In this document: positions 51,184-59,683 of the stretch, in pieces
Layout of the letters: each line of letters starts with the position of its first letter
Numbering within the stretch: the first letter of the stretch is position 1
Assembly (NCBI RefSeq): GCF_036689865.1
Contig: NZ_JBAHUQ010000021.1
Span: forward strand, 45,327-109,326
Length of the DNA: 64,000 bases
From: Magnetococcus sp. PR-3
GTDB lineage: Bacteria > Pseudomonadota > Magnetococcia > Magnetococcales > Magnetococcaceae
Direction of reading: 5' to 3'
Made by a program: the position numbers and the translations under genes
Notes under the pieces: generated by a model
The model's input: the letters and a program-made list of their open reading frames with translations, nothing else
The model's database searches: none
What the model was told of the DNA's origin: nothing

Positions 51184-51498
51184 TTTTCCCTCCTCGGTTC
51201 CCATAAACGGATCTCCTAATCATTCGATCTCTTAAACAGACCTTTTCGAAAAAGGCCTCGTGAATACACTTGAAACCACCCAAAGAGATTACCAAACCGC
51301 AACCGGGCTCTCAAGCATGATCCACCTGTTTTCTCCATTCCTGAATGAATATTTTGTAAAATTGACAGTACAGTGACAATAACGCGACGGACATGTGCTA
51401 AGTGTGATCTATGCCATGAAAATAGCTGTGGAATATTTACTTAAAAACAGAGTGGGTTTGTGAGAATAAAACAGAAAGTATAAAGGCGTTGGGTATAA

Positions 51499-51531
51499 AA
51501 AAAGCGGAGTCCCGAAGGACTCCGCTTTTAC
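51499..51531 (-). terminator. Rho-independent terminator of fccB
   Basis: Perfect 9-bp stem GCGGAGTCC / GGACTCCGC with a CGAA loop (51506-51527), T-run on the minus strand, 20 bases past the stop. The loop and stem design is the same as at the octahaem cytochrome gene. Confidence 0.93.
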
Positions 51532-51551
51532 AACCAGCAAAGCAAGCTTGC

Positions 51552-52832
51552 TTAGCCGAAGGTATCGCGCATAATGCTCTGATACCATGACTCAGCATAG
51601 TAAGCTTCTTGCTTACGGAAAGCCTTAGAGGCTTTACCGGGGGAGAGACCCTTGGATTTACCAATGATCTTGCCATCCTTATAAGCTTTAACAACAGCCA
51701 CAGAGATGCCGTACTCAGGAGAGAGCAGGCTGTAGCAGGTGTTAACATAAGAAGGCATGGGTGCAGGCTTGCCCTGGAATGCAGCAAGAATAGCCGCAGC
51801 AGCAACTTTAGCCTCGGAGTTCGCAGCGTAACCGGACTTAGGCAGACCGGAAGCGATGCTGGAGTCACCAATGACATAGACGTCCTTGGCAATCTTAGAC
51901 TCGAAAGTCTTCAGATCAACAGGGCACCAGCCAGACTTGTCAGTCAGACCAGATTTAGCTGCAATGGCGCCGGCTTTCATGGGAGGAATGATGTTCACGC
52001 AAGAGCTTTGGAACTCATCCATATCGGTGAAGACAGTCCCAGTCTTGGGATCTACCTTGGTTACCTTACCACCCTCACCACCGGGTACCCACTCAATGTA
52101 CTTGGGCTCGTAACCGAGTTCTTTCCAGCCACCACGGAACAGGCCGAACTTAGAGAACTTATCTTTAGGATCAAGGATAAGAACTTTTGAGTTAGGCTTG
52201 TTCTTCCGCAGGTAATGAGCAACCAAAGAAGCACGCTCATATGGCCCAGGAGGGCAGCGGAAAGGGTTGGTTGGGGGAACCAGGATGAAGGGCTCGCCAT
52301 CTTTCATAGCGTGCAACTTATCACGCAGCAAAGTGGTCTGAGGACCAGCTTTCCATGCGTGAGGCATCATGGTCTCGGAAACTTCTTTGGTCAGACCCTC
52401 AATGGCGTCATATTTGAAATCAACACCGGGGGACAGGACCAACTTGTCGTACTTGAACTTTCCACCTTTGGTGGAAACGGTCTTAGAGCCAGCATCAATG
52501 CCGGTGACCATATCGATCACAACATTTACGCCATGCTTTTTCAGACCTTCATAACCCCATTTCTGAACTTCCAGATCACGCATACCAGCGATCACAGGGT
52601 TGGACAGAGGGCAGGAGTAGTAGTACTTGTTCTGCTCGATCAAGGTCACTTTGACCATAGGATCGGCCATACGGATGTATTTGGCGGCAACAGCACCACC
52701 ATAACCACCACCTACAACGATCACATGTTTACCATGGTGACCAGCAATGGCAGGAGCAGCTACACCCGCAGCACCGACGGCGGCAGTCGCACCAGTTGCT
52801 TTAATAAAATGACGACGTGTCAGCTTGGACAT
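51552..52832 (-). CDS. fccB: Flavocytochrome c sulfide dehydrogenase, flavoprotein subunit (FccB/SoxF)
   Basis: About 426 residues from the ATG at 52832 (GAGGAG upstream; longer frame to 52883 rejected). Twin-arginine signal LTRRHFIKATG. FAD-binding HVIVVGGGYGGAVAAKYIRM, YYYSCPLSNPVIAG, then NPFRCPPGPYERASLVAHYL and SGWCPVDLKTFES with the two redox Cys of the active disulfide, and DVYVIGDSSIASGLPKSGYA near the second FAD site. It oxidises sulfide to sulfane sulfur in the periplasm and passes electrons to the dihaem subunit encoded immediately upstream. Confidence 0.95.
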   Translation of the reverse strand: MSKLTRRHFIKATGATAAVGAAGVAAPAIAGHHGKHVIVVGGGYGGAVAAKYIRMADPMVKVTLIEQNKYYYSCPLSNPVIAGMRDLEVQKWGYEGLKKHGVNVVIDMVTGIDAGSKTVSTKGGKFKYDKLVLSPGVDFKYDAIEGLTKEVSETMMPHAWKAGPQTTLLRDKLHAMKDGEPFILVPPTNPFRCPPGPYERASLVAHYLRKNKPNSKVLILDPKDKFSKFGLFRGGWKELGYEPKYIEWVPGGEGGKVTKVDPKTGTVFTDMDEFQSSCVNIIPPMKAGAIAAKSGLTDKSGWCPVDLKTFESKIAKDVYVIGDSSIASGLPKSGYAANSEAKVAAAAILAAFQGKPAPMPSYVNTCYSLLSPEYGISVAVVKAYKDGKIIGKSKGLSPGKASKAFRKQEAYYAESWYQSIMRDTFG

Positions 52833-52854
52833 ACTTAAGTCTCCTCTTCCCCGC

Positions 52855-53496
52855 TTATTTCTGGCTTGCGTAGAAATGGGCAATGGCCTCGAGCTCTTCC
52901 AGAGAAGCTTTTTTCATACGCTTCTTCATCTTCTTGGGCTGAGGAACCTTAATGTCAGAATTTTTGTAATCCTGCATTTTGATCAGCAGGTAATCCTGCC
53001 ATTGACCCGCCACGCGAGGCATGTCGTCTTCGGTGCTACGACCGTTGTCTTCATGGCACTTGCCGCATTTGAAGGACTTGTGCAACTTCGCACCCTTAGC
53101 TGCCAGCGCGTCATCCACCTTGGTGTAGGGGGTGCCGGTTTTCATGCTGAGCATGGGGTTGTCGATGTTGTTGGCCCATTTTTTAGCGCTTAGGTATTTA
53201 GCAATGGCCATGATCTCTTCATTGCTGTAACCCTTAGCGATACGATCCATAATGGTCGCAGGGCGCTCACCGGATTTGTACTCTTGCATCATTTGAACTA
53301 AATGAGCAGCGGGCTGACCAGCAATGGTAGGCATAGCAGGACCAACGGCAACACCGTTGGTACCATGACAACCAGCGCAGGTATCAGCCAGAGCAGAAGC
53401 AGGAATCATATCAGCGCGAGCATCCGCGCTCATCATCATCCCACCTGTTACCATGGCTGCCGCCAAGAGCAGTGTCTTGATCTTGTTATGTTGCAT
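52855..53496 (-). CDS. fccA: Dihaem cytochrome c subunit of flavocytochrome c (FccA)
   Basis: 213 residues. Signal peptide (LLLAAAMVTGGMMMSADARA). Two cytochrome c domains with CAGCH (40-44) and CGKCH (144-148), each followed by Met ligand candidates. The arrangement matches the dihaem subunit that accepts electrons from FccB and gives them to the respiratory chain. fccB starts 22 bases downstream. An independent dihaem c4-type cytochrome is the alternative reading; the neighbourhood favours FccA. Confidence 0.9.
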   Translation of the reverse strand: MQHNKIKTLLLAAAMVTGGMMMSADARADMIPASALADTCAGCHGTNGVAVGPAMPTIAGQPAAHLVQMMQEYKSGERPATIMDRIAKGYSNEEIMAIAKYLSAKKWANNIDNPMLSMKTGTPYTKVDDALAAKGAKLHKSFKCGKCHEDNGRSTEDDMPRVAGQWQDYLLIKMQDYKNSDIKVPQPKKMKKRMKKASLEELEAIAHFYASQK

Positions 53497-53636
53497 CTAT
53501 CCCTCTCCTCCCGTACAGGAATGGCTAGGTAGGCCCTTATTGGCGGGCCAAGTTTATATCGACCCCTTTTGAAGGGTGTCGACGTGTAAAAAAACTGCTG
53601 GAAACAGTATTCCAACCAAAATAAAGCCGGGGTGGC

Positions 53637-54215
53637 TTAAAACTCCCCTTGTGCCGCCCCTTGCATGATCTCCTGAAGTACGCCGCTCACACGCATAGCT
53701 TCTTTTTTCAGCTCTGCGGGTAGCTCACGTCCACCATAGATCATCATGTCCAGATTCATGGAGTAAAGGCGGATCTTACCGTCCTTACCTTCAACTACAG
53801 AAATCCGGCAAGGCATAAAACCGGTATATTCATCCCGGTAATCTGCCATCATCTTACCTACACGTGCGTCACAAAATGACATGAATGAAACGTGACGGTA
53901 AGGTTTACCTGTGACCGCTTGAACCTGTTTGTAGAAGGGTGCTTCCCCAACAAACAAGAAGTTGCGTGCCGCAGCTAAGCTTTTCAACGATTCTTTTACA
54001 TCTTCAACCGTGATGTCCTCTTCCACTTCCACCATCCACATCATGGCAACGCCAGGATCTTTGGACTCAAGAAGGTCAGAAGCAAACTTCATGTACATTT
54101 GCTGATAGCCGGGATCAAACTCGGCCAGATCAGGTGCAATTTTGGCGTAGCCGTAGAGACCACCCGCTACGGCGACGGCTCCAATGAGAGCCAACAGGTT
54201 ACGCAAGAATCCCAT
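53637..54215 (-). CDS. DUF302 domain protein, membrane-anchored
   Basis: 192 residues. N-terminal membrane segment (LLALIGAVAVAGGLYGYA), then a DUF302-type domain: ITVEDVKESLKSLAAARNFL, PYRHVSFMSFCDARVGKMMA, FMPCRISVVEGKDGKIRLYS. DUF302 proteins are often found with sulfur-oxidation and dissimilatory sulfur genes; biochemical role unknown. First gene of a DUF302-fccA-fccB unit (140-base gap to fccA), so a part in sulfide oxidation or its regulation is inferred. Confidence 0.88.
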   Translation of the reverse strand: MGFLRNLLALIGAVAVAGGLYGYAKIAPDLAEFDPGYQQMYMKFASDLLESKDPGVAMMWMVEVEEDITVEDVKESLKSLAAARNFLFVGEAPFYKQVQAVTGKPYRHVSFMSFCDARVGKMMADYRDEYTGFMPCRISVVEGKDGKIRLYSMNLDMMIYGGRELPAELKKEAMRVSGVLQEIMQGAAQGEF

Positions 54216-54688
54216 GGATAGACTCCATCCTTACAAAATTAAGAGGGTATACCTGCCGCCCCCCCGACGGCACCTGAACAATACGATACACCTTGTTCGA
54301 AAAGGTGTCGCACATTAACCTTCCTCTATATAAGGAAAACCTTATTATGGAAGGAAAAATCGATTTATCTTGTCCTTTTTAAATGGGGATTGCAAGCGCA
54401 ATTTCATAATAATTATATACCCCATTTCACAAATCAACGAATGTGCATATAAAATATACTTTCTCTAGGAATTCCCATAAATTACAGGGCTATAGGCGGT
54501 GGCAAAGCGGCGGATGACTATCGAAGCAAAAGTGGCTAGACATGACGTATGGGCAGGGCGCATGTTTGGTTGTTTAAAGTTATATATTTAACTATAAAAA
54601 ACAACTCAGTAGTTATACGCAGATCTTTATGTGAGGGACTGTTTCTGGCCTTTGGATTTTAGCTAGGTAGGATGTCGGATTTATGAAG
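54216..54688. other. Intergenic region upstream of the sulfide-oxidation unit
   Basis: About 470 bases, AT-rich at 54340-54480. It should contain the promoter of DUF302-fccA-fccB. No gene, terminator or known operator recognised. Confidence 0.5.
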
Positions 54689-55759
54689 TTAGACGTCTTT
54701 AGGTGCTCTTTCACGGGTGCCGATTACGGCACCTTTTAGCTGACCACACGCGGCATCAATATCTTCTCCGCGTCGGTCCCGAACTACGGTCACGTAACCT
54801 GCGTCGCACAAAATTTTCTGGAAAGCCCGTATACGTGGCATGGCGCTAGGCTGATAGGGTACGTTGGGCCATGGGTTGAATGGAATCAAATTGATCTTAG
54901 AAGGAATGTCCTTCAGAAACGTGGCCATAAGGCGGGCGTCTTCATCGGAGTCATTAACCCCTGCAAGCATAACATACTCCCACGTGACACGGCGTCCGGA
55001 TTTTAATGGGTAGCGTAATGTGGATTCACGTAACGCTTGCAGGTTGTACTTTTTATTTAAAGGGACCAGTTCATCACGAAGCTCATCCCGCACAGCATGC
55101 AGGGATACAGCAAGGTTAACGCCCAATTCATAACCGGCCTGTTCCATCTTCGGAAGTAAGCCTGCGGTGCTTAGTGTCACTTTGCGCGTGCCAAATCCTA
55201 ACCCTGAATCTTCAAGAAGAATTAAAACAGCATCGTGCACTGCACTGTAGTTGTATAAGGGTTCACCCATGCCCATTAAAACAATGTTGGTGACCCGTTT
55301 TTCACGTTTGTTTAATTCAGTACGGGCAAAAAGAACCTGTTGAACAATTTCAGATGTCGTCAGGTTTCGAGCAAAACCCTGGGCGCCGGTGTGACAAAAA
55401 GGGCAGCTAAGGGTGCAGCCGACCTGAGAAGAGATACATAAAGTCCCACGTCCATCTTCTGGAATATATACAGTTTCAATCTGTTGCCCATCTGCCATGC
55501 GTAACAGCCACTTTTCTGTTCCATCCTCACTCACCTGATGTTGAGAGACAGCTGGGCGCAGAGGGCTGGCAACTTCAGATAGCTTGGCTCTAAAGTCTTT
55601 AGAGAGGTCGCTCATCTGGTCAATCTCTTCAGCTAATTTTACATAGAGCCAAGACCAGAGCTGTTTGACACGAAAAGGCTTTTCCCCCCACTGCTCAACA
55701 ATTAACTGGGTTAGGTTCTCACGTGTTAATCCCGTTAAATCTATAGAGGGGGTAGGCAT
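54689..55759 (-). CDS. rlmN: Dual-specificity rRNA/tRNA adenine-C2 methyltransferase RlmN
   Basis: About 356 residues from the ATG at 55759 (AAGAG about 9 bases upstream; the ATG at 55846 would add a Pro/His-rich tail not seen in the family). Radical-SAM enzyme that methylates A2503 of 23S rRNA and A37 of some tRNAs. Seen: cluster motif CTLSCPFCHTG, MGMGEPLYNY, STAGLLPKM, NLAVSLHAVRDELRDELVPL, and the C-terminal DAACGQL with the substrate-activating Cys; the partner Cys is in ETVYIPEDGRGTLCISSQVGC. Single gene downstream of ndk on the same strand. Confidence 0.96.
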   Translation of the reverse strand: MPTPSIDLTGLTRENLTQLIVEQWGEKPFRVKQLWSWLYVKLAEEIDQMSDLSKDFRAKLSEVASPLRPAVSQHQVSEDGTEKWLLRMADGQQIETVYIPEDGRGTLCISSQVGCTLSCPFCHTGAQGFARNLTTSEIVQQVLFARTELNKREKRVTNIVLMGMGEPLYNYSAVHDAVLILLEDSGLGFGTRKVTLSTAGLLPKMEQAGYELGVNLAVSLHAVRDELRDELVPLNKKYNLQALRESTLRYPLKSGRRVTWEYVMLAGVNDSDEDARLMATFLKDIPSKINLIPFNPWPNVPYQPSAMPRIRAFQKILCDAGYVTVVRDRRGEDIDAACGQLKGAVIGTRERAPKDV

Positions 55760-55866
55760 TAGATGTTCTCTTATCGGTCCATGGTTGGGGGGAAGGGGCG
55801 TTTGATGAGGAGTGTGGGGATTGGTCGGGTGGAGCTCTTTCAACAAAGAGGCAACCTTTTTTGGGT

Positions 55867-55903
55867 AAAGCCAGCAGCCTCAATAATTGAGGCTACTGGC
55901 TTT
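55867..55903 (-). terminator. Terminator-like hairpin after ndk
   Basis: Near-perfect inverted repeat AAAGCCAG-AGCCTCAAT / ATTGAGGCT-CTGGCTTT with one mismatch, 13 bases past the ndk stop. There is no T-run beyond the stem, so read-through to rlmN is possible. Confidence 0.6.
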
Positions 55904-55915
55904 AAGCCTCGCATC

Positions 55916-56341
55916 TTAGCGGTCACACAACTCGGTGCCACTGAAGAAGTATGCCATTTCCTGCGCAGCTGTCTCGGGGGCATCAGAACCATGCACGGCA
56001 TTGGCATCAATGCTTTCAGCAAAATCAGCACGAATGGTTCCGGCAGCAGCTTCTTTAGGGTTGGTTGCACCCATGACTTCGCGGTTCTTAAGAATCGCAC
56101 CTTCACCTTCAAGTACCTGTACAACCACTGGGCCTGAGCTCATGTATGCACAAAGATCATTATAGAAGGGGCGCTCTTTGTGTACTTCATAAAACTTGCC
56201 AGCAACAGCAGGGGTCATACGGATCATCTTAGCCGCAACAATACGCAAGCCAGCTTTTTCAAAACGGGATTGGATCTCACCAATTACATTTTTAGCAACA
56301 GCGTCGGGCTTGATGATGGAAAAAGTACGTTCAATGGCCAT
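55916..56341 (-). CDS. ndk: Nucleoside diphosphate kinase
   Basis: 141 residues, standard length. Transfers the gamma-phosphate between nucleoside di- and triphosphates through a phospho-His. Seen: [59 protein letters not shown] and the active-site [10 protein letters not shown] with catalytic His. Single-gene unit upstream of rlmN, a common proteobacterial order. Confidence 0.98.
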   Translation of the reverse strand: MAIERTFSIIKPDAVAKNVIGEIQSRFEKAGLRIVAAKMIRMTPAVAGKFYEVHKERPFYNDLCAYMSSGPVVVQVLEGEGAILKNREVMGATNPKEAAAGTIRADFAESIDANAVHGSDAPETAAQEMAYFFSGTELCDR

Positions 56342-56711
56342 GGGGTTTCTCCTCTTAAGCGTGCCTGAAAGGCGTTTATGGGGTGTATGTCACAGTCCTC
56401 ATGTTTTTGCTAGAGGAGTGTGATGCAGCATCTTACGGTATAAAACACGCTCAACAAGTTAAGATGACAAGGGAAATGTCTGGCAATAATCCCCGAAAAT
56501 CTGACTTGGTTTTGGTGCCTCTACCGGTGGTTGCTATGCAGAGTGTGGCGAGGGTAGCAATTGGTTGGTGGGTTGCCAAGCTCTTTATCCTCTAAAATTG
56601 GCCTTTATTGTAAAAAAAGCTAAGAGGCTCTGTTTTGGAACCTGACTTGCTTGTAATGACAGCTGGCTGAAACTTACCTGAAATGAACCATTTCTGTTTG
56701 GAATGTGACCC
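56342..56711. other. Divergent region between ndk and a secreted protein gene
   Basis: About 370 bases. A 70-codon open frame at 56383-56595 has no ribosome site or recognisable features and is not called. No known operator seen. Confidence 0.5.
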
Positions 56712-57542
56712 ATGCTTAACATGCTGAAAATATGTACTTCTGCATTTGCCTATATGTTGATCTCACTTTTGGGTAGTCAATCTGTTGTCGCTGCCCCTGT
56801 TTGGTTTGGGGGAACTTTTACGGGTGATATTGTGATGTACAATCCGGAAAAACCGGATCAAATCGCTAAAGGTAAGCTTTTTGTGGGTCAGATGAAGCTT
56901 CGTGCAGAGGGGACGGTTGGTGAGCAAACCCGAGCACTGATTATGGATATGGAGAAAGGGCAGGTTTGGACCCTCGATCCTGATAAAAAACGCTACCATG
57001 ATGGTCCTGGCCGTGCTCCCATGCCACCTATGCCCGATTTAACGATACTTCCGAGTGATGATGATCATCCTATGTGTGGTAAAGACAAGCCCGCGCAGTG
57101 CTTGTTAAAAGGTGAAGTTGAATTAGATGGCGTTAATGCCCATTTATGGGAAATTTCCATGAAGCAGCGTGGGCGCGTCGTTCTGATGCAGCTGTGGGTG
57201 GATCCTAAGCGTCGTGTGGTTTTAAAATATGCTTTTGATAAAGGGCCGACCTTACACCGTAAATTGGTTGAGGTTCGTCATGTACAGGGGCGTGCGACCG
57301 AAAAGTGGGTTTTTACCGAGCAGATGGGGCGTAAAAAAAGGGTGAGTGAACAGTGGGTCGATGCCAAGCTCTACCTCCCCGTGCGTATGGTGCAAAACGG
57401 GCAGATTACCGCAGAAATTAAAAACATTAAGGAAATGATTCCTAACGCAAATCAATTTTTGTTGCCAGAAGATTATAAGCGGGTGGTGGCCAAGCCTAAA
57501 GGGCGCAACCCAAAGCAAGATAAGGCAATGAAGTTTCATTAA
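56712..57542 (+). CDS. Secreted protein of unknown function, LolA/DUF4412-like
   Basis: 276 residues. Signal peptide (LISLLGSQSVVAAP). The mature protein reads as a beta-rich lipoprotein-localisation-type fold: FTGDIVMYNPEKPDQIAKGK, ALIMDMEKGQVWTLDPDKKR, WVDPKRRVVLKYAFDKG, VDAKLYLPVRMVQNGQITAE, MIPNANQFLLPEDYKRV. Two Cys (PMCGKDKPAQCL) could form a disulfide. Similar patterns occur in DUF4412 and outer-membrane lipoprotein-sorting-like proteins. The C-terminal tail is Lys-rich. The family assignment is tentative. Stands alone. Confidence 0.8.
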   Translation: MLNMLKICTSAFAYMLISLLGSQSVVAAPVWFGGTFTGDIVMYNPEKPDQIAKGKLFVGQMKLRAEGTVGEQTRALIMDMEKGQVWTLDPDKKRYHDGPGRAPMPPMPDLTILPSDDDHPMCGKDKPAQCLLKGEVELDGVNAHLWEISMKQRGRVVLMQLWVDPKRRVVLKYAFDKGPTLHRKLVEVRHVQGRATEKWVFTEQMGRKKRVSEQWVDAKLYLPVRMVQNGQITAEIKNIKEMIPNANQFLLPEDYKRVVAKPKGRNPKQDKAMKFH

Positions 57543-58042
57543 CGTAACCTATGATATGGTTCGAAGAGTGTTATACGAACCATACTTAGTAAGTAGATTG
57601 CTTTTATGTAGAAAAAAAAATGGCTTTCGTAGAGAGTGTGAGCGGATTTAGGTGGATTACTCTTGTTCGAAAGACGATACGATTATATCGGGCTGCTTAA
57701 GCTGACGGTGGGTAGGTTGACGGTGCCGCAAAATCGGACCAATTTTTTATATGTGCGGCTGATTTGAAACTCATTTGGATTCATCTTGTTATGCAGAATG
57801 GGGCCGAGGGGGTGGAGCATGCTGGAATAAGCTATTTTTGTGAGTGGTGTGATAATGCCGCTTGCTGTTGAAAAATAAAAGAATCTTTAGGGCGACAAGG
57901 GATGGGTCTTTCCTGCAAATTTATATGGATTGACCTTTGCAGCCGCTTTTGTTACCAAGTTAGGGTTGCGCAAATTGGCCACGAGCCGGATTAGACCATT
58001 GCCAAATGGCACTGAGAAATCACGAAAAAAAAGGTCTGTACC
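57543..58042. other. Intergenic region upstream of the TolC-family gene
   Basis: About 500 bases with no supported gene; it must carry the promoter for the outer-membrane channel gene. No terminator of the preceding gene recognised. Confidence 0.5.
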
Positions 58043-59344
58043 ATGCTTTTCAAACGTTTTGTTAAACACGCTGTCGTCGTCGGCGTCGCATCAGCCTCTA
58101 TGGTTGGGGTGGCGCAGGCCAACGATCTGCCTGAGCTTTTACGCGGGCTGATCCAAACCAATGCGGAAGTTAAGGCCGCAGCCGCCAACCGAGATGGTGC
58201 TCAGAGTGATCTGCGTTCATCCAAGGGAGACTGGTTCCCCACCGTCACACTGAACGGTAAAATGGGCCATGAAGGTACGAACTTCGGTGCTACACCGAGT
58301 ACGGGCGCCAAATCCAGTCAGTGGAAGTTCAGCTTTGAACAGAAGCTGTGGGATTTTGGTAAGACACAAGCAGATATCAGTGCTTCTCGTTCAGATGCAA
58401 GTAAGAAGAATATTGCACTGGAAGAGAAAGTGCAGACTGTTCTGCGTAGCGGGGCCAACGCTTATGTAGAGCTGGTCGCGGCTTATACTGTGCTTGAAAA
58501 TACCAAGTCTATTGAGCAGCGCGTTAAAGATCAGACATCTTCCGAAATGCAGCGTCTTTCTGCTGGCGGTGGCCTGCGTAAAGATGTCTTGCAAAGTGAA
58601 GCTGCACTGAGCCGTGCTAAGGAAAAGCGTCTGAAGGCTGAACTTAAACTGTCGCGTGCTCTTAATGAGTACCGTCGCTGGTTTAATGTTGTGCCTGAGA
58701 ACCTCGCTTCTCTCAAGCCTGTCCAAATCACAGCAGAAATTCCTGCCATGGAAGATATGCTCAGTGGTTTGACCAGCAGCAACTTAACCCTCAAAAAGAG
58801 CGCTAAAAATGTAGAGAAGGCCAAATATGACCTTAAATCTACCCGCTCTGATGGTTATTTTCCTGAGCTCAAGCTGACCGGCAGCTATACCTTCCAAAAT
58901 GACATGGGCGGTACCGCTGGTGCAGATGAGGACACCTCATTCCTAGTTGAAATGGATATGCCATTCAACCTAGGTCTTGCGGCTGTTCATGATGTGAACT
59001 CTGCCCGCTCAGCTCTGGTTGCCCAGCAAGAGACGCTGGATAATGCCCAGGACAAAGTGGAAAAAGTTCTGCGCAATGTCTACCAAAAGCTTATTACCCA
59101 CCAAGAGCTTGTTAGCCGCTATGAAGAGAGTGTGCGTTTGAATGAGCACTTCTTGATGCTGGCCCGCAAAGAGCGGAAGCTTGGTGGTGGTCGCTTAAGC
59201 TCTCTTCTCGATATCCTCAATGCCGAGCGTAAAGTGATTGATGCAAATTCGGATTTGCAAGAATCCAAAGCTGAAGTTGCCATGGCAAAAATTGAGTTAT
59301 TGGAGATTGTGGGGCAACTCACACCAGATCTGTTTACGCACTAA
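58043..59344 (+). CDS. TolC-family outer-membrane channel protein
   Basis: 433 residues. Signal peptide (VVGVASASMVGVAQA). Typical outer-membrane efflux protein repeats: LLRGLIQTNAEVKAAAANRD, the FSFEQKLWDFGKTQADISAS segment, a second structural repeat from about residue 230 with ELKLTGSYTFQND, and the LGGGRLSSLLDILNAERKVI helix. Trimers form a tunnel through the outer membrane for type I secretion or drug export. AAAGGT is 8 bases before the ATG. The next gene encodes a giant RTX-type protein, so the natural reading is type I secretion, with LapB/LapC-type ABC and adaptor genes expected elsewhere. Confidence 0.93.
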   Translation: MLFKRFVKHAVVVGVASASMVGVAQANDLPELLRGLIQTNAEVKAAAANRDGAQSDLRSSKGDWFPTVTLNGKMGHEGTNFGATPSTGAKSSQWKFSFEQKLWDFGKTQADISASRSDASKKNIALEEKVQTVLRSGANAYVELVAAYTVLENTKSIEQRVKDQTSSEMQRLSAGGGLRKDVLQSEAALSRAKEKRLKAELKLSRALNEYRRWFNVVPENLASLKPVQITAEIPAMEDMLSGLTSSNLTLKKSAKNVEKAKYDLKSTRSDGYFPELKLTGSYTFQNDMGGTAGADEDTSFLVEMDMPFNLGLAAVHDVNSARSALVAQQETLDNAQDKVEKVLRNVYQKLITHQELVSRYEESVRLNEHFLMLARKERKLGGGRLSSLLDILNAERKVIDANSDLQESKAEVAMAKIELLEIVGQLTPDLFTH

Positions 59345-59683
59345 ACAGAAAACGCGCAAAAAAAGCATGTACAGCCTCGCCCTTGGGCACATTTGTGTCC
59401 AAGGGCTCTTTGTGGCATGCAACAAATGCGCGGCACAAGTGACATAGTTTAGGGATGATCACAAGGCCGGTACTTAAACAGGCTAAATTAATTGCGATTA
59501 TCTTTAAGAGATGACAGCCGAGCACAACGGGAATAGGGGTCTGTTGTTAAGACCCCAATATAGGACTCACAAAATAAGAGTCCATTTTTAAGCAAGGCCG
59601 TCATGGCCAGCTAGACATCAAATTCTATCGTCTATCATCATCGACGATTGATACCGGTAACATGGTTCAGGGGGCTCCTGATT
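59345..59683. other. Intergenic region between the TolC-family gene and the RTX gene
   Basis: About 340 bases. It holds a terminator-like hairpin (59380-59405) and a second hairpin GGGGTCT / AGACCCC (59536-59556) that lacks a T-run and lies in the probable leader of the RTX gene. No gene seen. Confidence 0.5.
59380..59412 (+). terminator. Terminator-like hairpin after the TolC-family gene
   Basis: 11-bp stem CCCTTGGGCAC / GTGTCCAAGGG (one G-T pair) with an ATTT loop, followed by CTCTTTG; 36 bases after the stop codon. Confidence 0.6.

Noticed and set aside
56383..56595. A 70-codon frame upstream of the secreted protein at 56712
   Set aside because: No Shine-Dalgarno sequence, unusual composition, and it occupies the expected divergent promoter region.
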